A DNA stretch of 64,000 nucleotides from an uncultured Stenotrophomonas sp. (GTDB taxonomy: Bacteria; Pseudomonadota; Gammaproteobacteria; Xanthomonadales; Xanthomonadaceae): the NCBI RefSeq assembly GCF_913778665.1, contig NZ_CAJYVQ010000008.1:620001-684000 (forward strand). Direction: 5' to 3'. Positions within the stretch are counted from its first letter, which is position 1, and each line of letters opens with the position of its first letter. Both the position numbers and the translations under genes were made by a program. Below are positions 41,815 to 49,366 of the stretch, in pieces. A model generated the notes under the pieces. The model did no database searches and was not told where the DNA came from. It saw nothing but the letters and a program-made list of their open reading frames with translations.

Positions 41815-42393
41815 ATGCTCGACACCACCATGCCCGCGCCGCCTGCCGCCAACGACACCGTCGATGAACCCGCCCTGGTGCGGGCCGCAGCGGCAGGCGA
41901 TACCGCCGCCTATGAACTGCTGTACCGGCGGCATGCGCCGCGCGTGTTCGCCGTGTTGTGGCGGCTGTGCGGGGGCCAGCAGGCGCGCGCCGAGGATGCG
42001 CTGCAGGAAGCCTTCCTGCAGGCCTGGAAGGCGCTGCCGGGATTCCGTTTTGAAAGCAGCCTGTCCACCTGGCTGCATCGGCTGGGTGTGAACGCGGCAC
42101 TGATGGAACTGCGTGGGCGCGCAGGCAGGCAGGACCACGACAGCCTGGACGATGTCGAGGGAGGCCTGCAGGAGCTGGCCGTGCATGACCGTTGCGCCGG
42201 CACCGAGCGCGACCTGGAGCGCGCGTTGTCAACGCTGCCACCACGGGCCCGTGCGGTACTGGTACTGCACGATATCGAAGGCTGGAAACACCAGGAAATC
42301 GCCGAGCAGCTGCAGATGGCCGTCGGCAGTTCCAAGGCACAGTTGCATCGTGCGCGCGGTCTGTTGCGTGCACGGCTGGGAGACATGACATGA
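41815..42393 (+). CDS. ECF RNA polymerase sigma factor
   Basis: The protein has 192 residues from ATG 41815 (MLDTTMPAPPAAND). Region 2 is YELLYRRHAPRVFAVLWRL, EDALQEAFLQAWKAL and STWLHRLGVNAALMEL. Region 4 is LVLHDIEGWKHQEIAEQLQMAVGSSKAQLHRARGLLRARL (read in blocks). It is distinct from RpoE at 3606-4226. Its stop overlaps the start of the next gene (ATGA), whose product looks like its anti-sigma factor. The long frame to 41506 contains no better start. The inducing signal is unknown. Confidence 0.92.
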   Translation: MLDTTMPAPPAANDTVDEPALVRAAAAGDTAAYELLYRRHAPRVFAVLWRLCGGQQARAEDALQEAFLQAWKALPGFRFESSLSTWLHRLGVNAALMELRGRAGRQDHDSLDDVEGGLQELAVHDRCAGTERDLERALSTLPPRARAVLVLHDIEGWKHQEIAEQLQMAVGSSKAQLHRARGLLRARLGDMT

Positions 42394-42923
42394 ATACACA
42401 CGACCACGATTCCGACCCCGAACTGCTGGCACGGCTGCGCGCATTGCCGCGTGAGCGCAGCGTACCCGCCGATGGCTGGTCGCGCCTGTCGGCCCAGCTG
42501 CCGCCACGTGAAGCACAGAGCCGGCCTCGGCCAAGCGACAACGTGGTGGCGCTGCCGGTGCGTTCGCGGCGCCGCTGGTGGCTGCCGGTGGGTGCCGCGC
42601 TGGCGGCCAGCTTGGCGCTGTATGCGGTGGCGCCGTGGCGCCACGTGCAACTGGGCGCGCCGGCGCCGTCCGCGCTGCAGCTGCAGGCCGCGGCGATGAC
42701 CGAGCAGTACCAGCAGGCCGTGGCCGCGTTGCCCGATGGACGGGCGCCGGAATGGCAGCCGGCGCTGCACGAACTGGATGAAAGTGCGGCGCAGATCCGT
42801 GCCGCGCTGGCGCAGGACCCGCGTGCACCGCACCTGCTTGGCCAGCTCAAGCGTACCTACACGCTGCGGCTGGAACTGACCCGGCAGGCGGCCTATGCCG
42901 CCGAGTCCGGCTTGACGACCTGA
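42390..42923 (+). CDS. Probable membrane anti-sigma factor
   Basis: The 177-residue protein begins MNTHDHDSDPELLARLRALP. An N-terminal cytoplasmic part (1-60) precedes one transmembrane segment at about 63-82 (WWLPVGAALAASLALYAVA), then a helical periplasmic tail with AMTEQYQQAVAALPDG and LGQLKRTYTLRLELTRQAA. There is no zinc-binding HxxxCxxC motif. Position and topology, overlapping the sigma gene by 4 bp, are the main evidence for anti-sigma function. The next gene starts 10 bp later. Confidence 0.75.
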   Translation: MNTHDHDSDPELLARLRALPRERSVPADGWSRLSAQLPPREAQSRPRPSDNVVALPVRSRRRWWLPVGAALAASLALYAVAPWRHVQLGAPAPSALQLQAAAMTEQYQQAVAALPDGRAPEWQPALHELDESAAQIRAALAQDPRAPHLLGQLKRTYTLRLELTRQAAYAAESGLTT

Positions 42924-42933
42924 GGAGCCTCCG

Positions 42934-43815
42934 ATGACCCGAACCCTGATTTCCTGCTGTGTTGCGCTGCTGCTGGCACCGTCGCTGGCACTGGCCGATA
43001 CCCGAATCGATGAGCGTCACACGCTGGCAGCGGGCGGGCGCATCGAGCTGAGCAACGTAGCCGGCAAGGTGACCGTTCGTGGCTGGGACCGCAACGAGGT
43101 GCAGCTGACCGGCACGCTCAGCGACGGCCTGCAGCTGCGCCAGGAGAAGAGCGCCAACCGCGTGCGCTGGGAGATCGAGTACCCGCGCCGCAACAACAAC
43201 GGCGGCGCCACGCTGGTGCTGAACGTGCCGCGCGCGGTGGAACTGCTGCTGAGTACGGTCAGTGCAAGCCAGGACATCAGCGGCATCGATGTGCGTCGCT
43301 TGCAGGCCGATACGGTCAGCGGCAACCTGAGCGCCGTCGGCCGCAGTGCCGACAGCAAGCTCAACACGGTCAGTGGCAGCGTGAGTGCGCGCCTGCAGAC
43401 GCCGAGGCTGGATGTGAACACGGTCAGTGGCCGGATCGAGGCTGGCGGCGGCGTGTCCGGCGACATCGATGCGCAGACGGTGTCGGGCCGGGTGGAGGTC
43501 GATGCGGGTCGCGTGCAGCGGCTGGCGGTGGAGACCGTGTCGGGCAGCATCGATCTCGCAGCGACGGGGCTGGCGCCCGGCGGTCGCATCAACGTCGAGT
43601 CGGTCAGTGCGTCGGTCACGCTGAGCCTGCCGCGCGCGGTGTCGGCGCAGCTGTCGGTGAACAGCTTCAGCGGGTCGATCAACAGCGATGCAGGCCAGGT
43701 GGAGCGGCCGCGCTATGGCCCGGGCAGCCACCTCGATACGCGGCTGGGCGGCGGCGACGGTGACATCCGCATCCAGTCGCATTCGGGCAGTGTCCGGGTC
43801 CGCCTGGACCGCTGA
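42934..43815 (+). CDS. DUF4097 beta-strand repeat protein, exported
   Basis: The 293-residue protein has a signal peptide (about 1-21, ending LALADT) and then a repeated strand pattern: TVSGNLSAVG, TVSGSVSARLQ, TVSGRIEAGGG, TVSGRVEVDAG, TVSGSIDLAAT and SVSASVTLSL. Each TVSG unit probably forms one turn of a right-handed beta-helix or stacked sheet. The family is widespread and its function is unclear. It is the third gene of the sigma/anti-sigma operon, so it is likely the main regulated output. A strong hairpin follows at 43831-43853. Confidence 0.87.
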   Translation: MTRTLISCCVALLLAPSLALADTRIDERHTLAAGGRIELSNVAGKVTVRGWDRNEVQLTGTLSDGLQLRQEKSANRVRWEIEYPRRNNNGGATLVLNVPRAVELLLSTVSASQDISGIDVRRLQADTVSGNLSAVGRSADSKLNTVSGSVSARLQTPRLDVNTVSGRIEAGGGVSGDIDAQTVSGRVEVDAGRVQRLAVETVSGSIDLAATGLAPGGRINVESVSASVTLSLPRAVSAQLSVNSFSGSINSDAGQVERPRYGPGSHLDTRLGGGDGDIRIQSHSGSVRVRLDR

Positions 43816-43830
43816 GCAGGGCCAGGCAGG

Positions 43831-43853
43831 CCGCGGCGGCAGCGCCGCCGCGG
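43831..43853. terminator. Hairpin between convergent genes
   Basis: CCGCGGCGGC (43831-43840) and GCCGCCGCGG (43844-43853) form a perfect 10-bp stem with a 3-nt loop, midway between the DUF4097 stop and the minus-strand stop at 43865. No T-run on either side, so it is a likely but not certain two-way terminator. Confidence 0.6.
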
Positions 43854-43864
43854 TCAGGGCCGGG

Positions 43865-44047
43865 TCAGCTGGCTTTCTTCAGCGCCCAGGTGTTGCCGAG
43901 GACTTCGATCTTGCCACCGGCCTTGCGGAACGCAGCGAGGTCCGAAGCGATCGAATCACTGCTGACAACGGTGCTGGCGGCCGCGCCCTTGCGTTCGCTG
44001 CGGATGCTGTTGCTGGCCTTCGCGGGGGTCTTTGCCTTGCGGGGCAT
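43865..44047 (-). CDS. Small basic protein, 60 residues
   Basis: The product begins MPRKAKTPAKASNSIRSERK, a strongly basic disordered head, then SSDSIASDLAAFRKAGGKIEVLGNTWALKK, which could fold as helix plus two strands. AGGAG sits 6 nt before the start, a strong ribosome-binding site. It lies 11 bp downstream of the YkgJ-type gene on the same strand and is probably co-transcribed with it. I do not recognise a family with certainty. Confidence 0.65.
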   Translation of the reverse strand: MPRKAKTPAKASNSIRSERKGAAASTVVSSDSIASDLAAFRKAGGKIEVLGNTWALKKAS

Positions 44048-44058
44048 GGTTGCTCCTG

Positions 44059-44445
44059 TCAGGTGGAAGGGGAGGAAAGCGCCCAGGCATCGGCCTGGCG
44101 CAGGTAGTCCTGCCGCTCGCGGCGGCAGTCATCGCCGCCCATCGAAAACTGGCGGCAGATCGCCGGGCGCTGCGAATAGATCGTGCAGCGCAGGTGATAG
44201 GGATCGATCGCCGCGCACCAGCCTTCCTCGTTGCGCGCCATCACGGCACGGCCGTGCGCGTCGCGCGAAAGGAACTGGCCGGGCACCTGGTCGCCGGGCT
44301 GCAGCAGCACGGGCAGCCGGCAACAGACCGCGTCACAACGGCGGCAGTCGATGGGTGCAGGTGCTGCGTCAGGTTGTAAGGCCTCTGGGGCCTGGCGGGT
44401 GCCCAAAGCGGGTCTCGATGGCGGCTCCGGTGGTACGCGGACCAT
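44059..44445 (-). CDS. YkgJ family cysteine-cluster protein
   Basis: The 128-residue protein has an N-terminal proline-rich tail, then the cysteine pattern IDCRRCDAVCCRLPVLL, EGWCAAIDPYHLRCTIYSQRPAICRQF and DDCRRER. The family is thought to bind zinc or an Fe-S cluster. No activity is established. ATG 44445 gives the full frame. It heads a two-gene unit with the small basic protein. Confidence 0.88.
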   Translation of the reverse strand: MVRVPPEPPSRPALGTRQAPEALQPDAAPAPIDCRRCDAVCCRLPVLLQPGDQVPGQFLSRDAHGRAVMARNEEGWCAAIDPYHLRCTIYSQRPAICRQFSMGGDDCRRERQDYLRQADAWALSSPST

Positions 44446-44581
44446 GAACGAGCCAGGAAGGCATGGCCGCTAGGCCCGCAGGGCGGGCCGGGCTGCACGG
44501 CAGACACACACCAGCGTGGCCGGTGGAAGGTGCAGCGGAGTTCTAGCCGACCAAGAGTAACTTAGATGGCGTAACGTTTTG

Positions 44582-45943
44582 TTAATCCTGGCTGGCTGCC
44601 GCCAGCGCCAAGCCCTGGACCACGCCCAGCGAGGGTTCGCCGTGGACCATGCGTGCGCCAGGGAAGGCTTCGGCCACAACCTGGCGCAGGTAGCCGGCGC
44701 GGGACATGCCGCCGGTGAGGAACACCGCATCGGGGTGGCCGCCGATGTCACTGCGAACCTGCGCCAGCAGTTCGCGGATCTGCTCCAGGTAGCCATGCGC
44801 CGCCGCGGCCAGGCCCTCGGCACTGCTGTCGGCGTGCAGGTCGCGGGCGATGTAGTCCAGCGTGCTGCGGTGCTCGCTGGCCGCGCTGAGGGCGATCTTG
44901 GCGCGCTCGACATCGCGGTATAGACGCGCGGTGTTGCCGGTGTCCTGCAACGCCTGCAGGCGTGCGCCCCACGGATCATCGACGTGGTCGTACTTGTGCT
45001 GGCGGAAATCGCGCTGGCGGGTCATGTCCTGCACGGTGGCCGCTTCGACGTAGTGATGGGCGGGCACGCGGGTGATGCCGCGGCCGAACAGCGGCATGTA
45101 GCTGGACAGGCTCAGCGCCAGGTCGATATCGGTGCCGCCGCGGGCGATGCCCCAGGCGCGGTGGATGCGTGGGGCGTCGTCGCCGCCAACTTCGGCATGC
45201 GCGATGTCGGTGGTACCGCCGCCGATGTCGACGATCACCGCCTGGTGCCGTTCGCGGCTTTCAGCGTGGTAATGCATGGCCGCCGCGGCCGGTTCCTCAA
45301 GGAAATCGATCTGGTCGAAACCGGCCTGGGTGGCGGCTTCGCGCAGGATGTCCAGCGCCTGGTCGTTGCCGGCCGCGCCGATCGAGCTGCGGAACTGCAC
45401 CGGGCGGCCGAGCAGTGCCGCGCGCAATGGCTGGCCGAGCTGGGCGCTGGCGGTCAGGCGGATATGTTCGAGGATGTGTGCGGCGATGCCGGTGATGGTC
45501 TGCCTGGCGCGCGGGTGCAGGTTGTAGCCGAGCATCGACTTCGGGCTCTGCACCAGGTTGCCTTCGTGTTCCTCGAAATAGGCTTCCAGTGCTTCATCAC
45601 CGTAGACCGCGTTCTGCAGCAGGTCGCTGGCGCTGCGCTCCTGGCCGGCGCGCGCTTCCATCCATTCCCGGCGCAGGGCGCGCAGGGCTTCGCGGCGCAG
45701 CGCCTGCGGCGTACGTTCCTGGCCGGCGGCGCGCGCTGCGCGGGCGGCACTGTCGATCATCTGCTGCAGCTGGTGTTCCTGCCCGTCGTCGAGCTGGAAG
45801 TCGTCAGGGTCGGGCACCACGCCGGGGAAATACACGCTGGTGCGGAACTGCTCGGCATCGCCGAAATGGATCGGCAGCAGCTTGCCCTCATGCACGATGG
45901 CGGCGGCGGAGTTGCTTGTACCGAAGTCGATGCCGAGGCGCAT
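44582..45943 (-). CDS. yegD: Hsp70-family protein (YegD type)
   Basis: The protein has 453 residues, about the length of E. coli YegD. It carries the actin-like ATPase motifs MRLGIDFGTSNSAAAI (phosphate 1), VIVDIGGGTTDIAHAEV (phosphate 2) and VFLTGGMSRAGYLRQVV (adenosine). It ends soon after the ATPase domain, so the peptide-binding domain of DnaK is absent. The physiological role is unknown; an atypical chaperone or signalling ATPase is possible. An A/T-richer stretch follows the stop. Confidence 0.92.
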   Translation of the reverse strand: MRLGIDFGTSNSAAAIVHEGKLLPIHFGDAEQFRTSVYFPGVVPDPDDFQLDDGQEHQLQQMIDSAARAARAAGQERTPQALRREALRALRREWMEARAGQERSASDLLQNAVYGDEALEAYFEEHEGNLVQSPKSMLGYNLHPRARQTITGIAAHILEHIRLTASAQLGQPLRAALLGRPVQFRSSIGAAGNDQALDILREAATQAGFDQIDFLEEPAAAAMHYHAESRERHQAVIVDIGGGTTDIAHAEVGGDDAPRIHRAWGIARGGTDIDLALSLSSYMPLFGRGITRVPAHHYVEAATVQDMTRQRDFRQHKYDHVDDPWGARLQALQDTGNTARLYRDVERAKIALSAASEHRSTLDYIARDLHADSSAEGLAAAAHGYLEQIRELLAQVRSDIGGHPDAVFLTGGMSRAGYLRQVVAEAFPGARMVHGEPSLGVVQGLALAAASQD

Positions 45944-46116
45944 GGGGAGTTCCGGAGGGGGCAGGGGCCGCGCACTCTGCTGCAGTTCGCCGTCGACTGC
46001 AAGTGTTCAGCGCCGCCGCTTGCGGGTGGGCGGGACCGGCCGCAAGCCGTGCGGGAGTGGCCCGATGGACGGGCGGTTACAATGGCTGCTGTTGATTCAT
46101 TTTGAGGTACTTGCCG

Positions 46117-46452
46117 ATGTCTTCCGCCCCCGCCTGCCCGCAGTGCACCCTGGAGAACACCTACGCCGATGGCGCGCTGTGGATCTGCGCCGATTGCGGT
46201 TTCGAATGGACCACCGAGGAAAGCGCCGGTTCGAGCCTGGTGGTGCGTGACAGCAACGGCAATACCCTGCAGGCAGGCGACACCGTCACCGTGATCAAGG
46301 ATCTGAAGGTGAAGGGTTCCTCGATCCCGCTGAAACAGGGCACTGTGATCCGCAACATCCGCCTGGTCGAGGACGATGCCGAGCACATCGAAGGCAACTC
46401 GGACAAGATCAAGGGCCTGGTGCTGAAGACCTGCTTCCTCAAGAAGGCCTGA
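46117..46452 (+). CDS. phnA: PhnA/YjdM zinc-ribbon protein
   Basis: The protein has 111 residues from ATG 46117 (MSSAPACPQCTLENT). The N-terminal zinc ribbon is CPQCTLENTYADGALWICADC, and the C-terminal KOW-like beta domain is GDTVTVIKDLKVKGSSIPLKQG and KGLVLKTCFLKKA. Despite the name, this protein is not the phosphonoacetate hydrolase, and a role in phosphonate use is unproven. It is convergent with the TPR gene, only 6 bp apart. Confidence 0.93.
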   Translation: MSSAPACPQCTLENTYADGALWICADCGFEWTTEESAGSSLVVRDSNGNTLQAGDTVTVIKDLKVKGSSIPLKQGTVIRNIRLVEDDAEHIEGNSDKIKGLVLKTCFLKKA

Positions 46453-46458
46453 TCGCGC

Positions 46459-47610
46459 TCAGCGCCTGGCCTGCTGCTGCGCGCGCCAGCGGGCCAGGCT
46501 GTCCAGCTTGGCCTGGTAGCGCGCCTGCTCCGGTGCACCGCCCAGCAACTGCGCGCGCGTCAGTTCACGGTCGGCACGCCCAAGCTGGCCGGACAGGAAG
46601 TACACCCGCGCCAGACCGAAATGGAACTGGTGCGCGGTGTCGTACAGGCGCACGGCCTGCCGGTAATGGCGGATGGCTTCGGCCAGCTTTCCTGCACGTT
46701 CGGCCTGCGTGCCCAGCATGTACTGCGCGAACGGATCCTCGCGCTGCACCGACGCCAGGCGGCGCGCCAGTGCATTGGCCTGCGCATCCAGCCCCAGCCG
46801 CCGATACAGTGCGCTGGCGTTGGTCAGCGCCGCATCCTGGCGGCCGTCCAGGCGCAGGGCGCGGTCCAGTGCCTGCCGCGCTGCATCGGCGTTGCCCTCA
46901 CGGCTGTCGAGCACGCCGAGATTGTTCCAGACCGAGGGGAAGGCGCGATCCTGCACCACCGCAGCATCGAAGAACGCACGCGCGCCGGCGAGATCATTCT
47001 CGGCCATCCGTTCCGCACCGCGGTTGTTGTAGAAGTGGGCGAGCGCACGTGCGCGGCTGACCGGTTGCGGGCCGTGGCGGTCGTACAGCACGTTGCGATC
47101 AAGATCGACCGTGGCGTAGCGCCCGGCTATTTCCACGCCGGCATTGACGTGGCCGACGCTGTAGACCACGCCGGCGTCCTGATCCTGGTACCACGACACC
47201 ACCTGGCCGACTTCCTGTACCCGCGCCTGGATGCCGGCTTCGCGCGCCAGCGCCACGAACATCAGGGTGAACGCCAGGCAGTTGGCGCGACGTTGCTGCC
47301 AGACTTCGCCCACGGTGTAGGTCGCGTTGGCGTCGTACTGCAGGTCCAGGCCTTGGCGGCCGAAGATCATTTCCACCAGCGCCTGCAGCCGCTGCTCGCG
47401 CGACGAACTGCGGCCGATGACCTGCGCCTGCAGCATGACGCGCATCGCAGGAGGAATGGCGAAGACCTGTTCCGGCGACGGGACATCTGCTGCGGCGATG
47501 ATGCCGGCGGCAGGCGCTGCGTCGATGCGGGGGCGGTCCTGCCCGCAGAGCGGAAAGGCCAGCGAGGCGGCCAGGGCCAGAACGAGGATGCGGGCGGAAG
47601 AACGGTGCAT
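46459..47610 (-). CDS. Exported transglutaminase-like / TPR protein
   Basis: The 383-residue protein has a signal peptide (about 1-23, LALAASLAFPLCG). Residues 70-180 are a transglutaminase-like fold: cysteine in RRANCLAFTLMFVALAREAG, histidine in VGHVNAGVEI and aspartate in YATVDLDRN. At least four tetratricopeptide units follow (ALAHFYNNRGAERMAENDLA, WNNLGVLDSREGNADAARQA and others). It may be a periplasmic peptidase or acyl-transferase guided by TPR contacts. The ligand is unknown. Confidence 0.82.
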   Translation of the reverse strand: MHRSSARILVLALAASLAFPLCGQDRPRIDAAPAAGIIAAADVPSPEQVFAIPPAMRVMLQAQVIGRSSSREQRLQALVEMIFGRQGLDLQYDANATYTVGEVWQQRRANCLAFTLMFVALAREAGIQARVQEVGQVVSWYQDQDAGVVYSVGHVNAGVEIAGRYATVDLDRNVLYDRHGPQPVSRARALAHFYNNRGAERMAENDLAGARAFFDAAVVQDRAFPSVWNNLGVLDSREGNADAARQALDRALRLDGRQDAALTNASALYRRLGLDAQANALARRLASVQREDPFAQYMLGTQAERAGKLAEAIRHYRQAVRLYDTAHQFHFGLARVYFLSGQLGRADRELTRAQLLGGAPEQARYQAKLDSLARWRAQQQARR

Positions 47611-47850
47611 GGCAGTTCCCGGCAGCGGCGGGCGCTCCCGCCTGGGGCGAGTGTAGACCCGTGGCGCCAGCGCTGCAGGGACCTCGGGTCGGCGTGTTGT
47701 CGGCGTGGGCGTTCATCCACAACCGGTGTGGACCAGCGCACGACAAAGCTGTGGACAACCGCGTCCAGGCCCTGCACAGCAAGCGTTGTGAGTGTGTGGT
47801 GAAAAAAGCACCAGCTTGCCGCGCGACAGCAGAGGCGGGATGATCCGGGC

Positions 47851-48453
47851 ATGGACTTTTCACCGCTGACGCTTGCTCCGGCGCAGTGGCAGGCGCTGCA
47901 GGACCAGTACGCAACGCCGCCACGGGCCTACCACCACTTCGGCCATGTGCGCGCGGTGCTGCAGCACTGCCAGGACGTGGCCGACGGTCCGGGCTGGCGG
48001 CAGCCGGCCGAGGTGTATCTGGCCGCGCTTTACCACGATGCGATCTACCAGGCCGGGCGCAAGGACAACGAAGCGCGTTCGGCGCAGCTGGCGCTGCAGG
48101 CAATCGCGCAGGCGCCGGAACTGGCCGGCGTCGATGCCGCACGGGTGGAGCAGCTGATCCTGCTGACCGCCCGCCATGGCGACCTGCGCGCAGACGACGT
48201 CGATGCCGAGGCCGCGCTGTTCCTGGACTGCGATATGGCGATCCTGGCCGCGCCGGAACCTGTGTTCGCCGCCTACGACCGTGGCGTGGCCGAAGAGTAC
48301 AAGGGCGTGGTGCCGGGCTTCCTGTACCGCGCCGGGCGTCGCCGCTTCCTGCGGGGGCTGCTGCGAGCGCCGCGCATCTTCCTCAGCGACTTCTTCCATC
48401 AGCGCCTGGATGCGGCGGCCCGAGAAAACCTGCGCCGCCAGCTGGGCCGCTGA
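47851..48453 (+). CDS. Predicted HD-type metal-dependent phosphohydrolase
   Basis: The 200-residue cytoplasmic protein has the pattern YHHFGHVRAVLQHCQD, LAALYHDAIYQAGRKDNEARSA and LLTARHGD, then FLDCDMAILAAPEPVF. The H...HD...H...D spacing fits an HD-domain hydrolase. Substrates of this branch are unknown. No close operon partner is required, since the next gene starts 47 bp later. The 240-bp gap upstream (47611-47850) holds no gene I can support. Confidence 0.8.
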   Translation: MDFSPLTLAPAQWQALQDQYATPPRAYHHFGHVRAVLQHCQDVADGPGWRQPAEVYLAALYHDAIYQAGRKDNEARSAQLALQAIAQAPELAGVDAARVEQLILLTARHGDLRADDVDAEAALFLDCDMAILAAPEPVFAAYDRGVAEEYKGVVPGFLYRAGRRRFLRGLLRAPRIFLSDFFHQRLDAAARENLRRQLGR

Positions 48454-48500
48454 GCCGGGCCGTTACACTGGGGCCTGTTTTCCGGATACCGCCTGCCACC

Positions 48501-48674
48501 GTGTCTGCTCCCGATCCCGATCCGCGTCCGCTGCCCCCCGAAGAGCCCGGCCCCAACGAATGCTGCGGCAGCGGCTGCCCGCTGTGCGTGCTGGACCTGT
48601 ATGCCGATGAGCTGCAGCGCTATCGCAAGGCGTTGGCCGAATGGAAGGCACGGCATCCGGAGGCAACGCCATGA
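48501..48674 (+). CDS. Oxidoreductase-like small protein
   Basis: The protein has 57 residues from GTG 48501 (VSAPDPDPRPLPPEEPG). The proline-rich head is followed by CCGSGCPLCVLDLYADELQRY, the pattern of the short oxidoreductase-like domain also found at the end of some longer eukaryotic proteins. It is proposed to bind metal through the cysteines. The stop overlaps the DUF998 start (ATGA). The GTG start is inferred, with no strong ribosome-binding site. Confidence 0.78.
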   Translation: MSAPDPDPRPLPPEEPGPNECCGSGCPLCVLDLYADELQRYRKALAEWKARHPEATP

Positions 48675-49288
48675 GCCGTGCACGCCCGGCGGCAGTGCTG
48701 GCACTGGTGGCGTTGCTGCTGTTCGTGGCCACTGCGCTGTGGACCCAGTTCGCACGCACCGACCTGGACTGGATGCGGGCCACGCTCAGCCTCTACCTGC
48801 ATGGCCCGTGGGGGCTGGCGTTGCGCGTGGCGTACTGCGTGCTGGCGCTGGCCATCGCGGTGCTCGGCATCGCGCTGTATCGCGGCAGCGTCGGCCCACG
48901 CCGCAGCGCTGCCGCACCGCTGCTGTTCACCGTTTCCGCGCTGGGCCTGTCCACCGTCGCCATCGGTGACAGCTGGCTGCCGGACGCAACCCCGCTGCTT
49001 GCACCGTTCATCCATGGGTTGGCGGCCAACACCGCGTTCCTGTGTGCCAGCGTGGGTATGCTGCTGCAGGCCTGGTACCTGCGCCGCGAACCGGGCTGGC
49101 AGTCTGCCGCTGGCCTGCTCTGGGGCTGGGCCTGGCTGGCGTTCGTGCTGTTGTGGCTGCATGTGCTGTGGCGCGCCGGTCCGCCACGCGGGCTGGGCCA
49201 GAAGGCCGTGATCGTCGTGATCTTGGGCTGGCTGTTGTACCTGGCGCTGGCGCTGTACCGGCGCAGTCGCCGCACCGTGGCCCACTGA
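48671..49288 (+). CDS. DUF998 membrane protein
   Basis: The protein has 205 residues from ATG 48671 (MSRARPAAVLALVAL). Six hydrophobic segments are seen at about 6-24, 46-68, 82-103, 117-137, 150-170 and 177-197, and a conserved GDSWLPDA lies between the third and fourth. This matches the DUF998 integral membrane family, whose function is unknown. It is translationally coupled to the preceding small protein gene. Confidence 0.82.
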   Translation: MSRARPAAVLALVALLLFVATALWTQFARTDLDWMRATLSLYLHGPWGLALRVAYCVLALAIAVLGIALYRGSVGPRRSAAAPLLFTVSALGLSTVAIGDSWLPDATPLLAPFIHGLAANTAFLCASVGMLLQAWYLRREPGWQSAAGLLWGWAWLAFVLLWLHVLWRAGPPRGLGQKAVIVVILGWLLYLALALYRRSRRTVAH

Positions 49289-49366
49289 ATCCCCAACGGC
49301 CTGCGCCGGTACGTGCCGTGCACGCGGCGGCGGCGTATCGTGTGCGCATTCCATCGGGGACGCGAT

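Noticed and set aside
40880..42850. Reading the MscS gene as a 656-residue protein
   Set aside because: The extra N-terminal part is antisense to the ECF sigma and anti-sigma genes and looks random. The MMLSLKDHL start at 41473 fits the family.
47640..47850. Words like ATCCACAA and TGTGGACAA as DnaA boxes or an origin
   Set aside because: They match only partly, no cluster of TTATCCACA and no AT-rich unwinding region is present, and no dnaA/dnaN genes are nearby.
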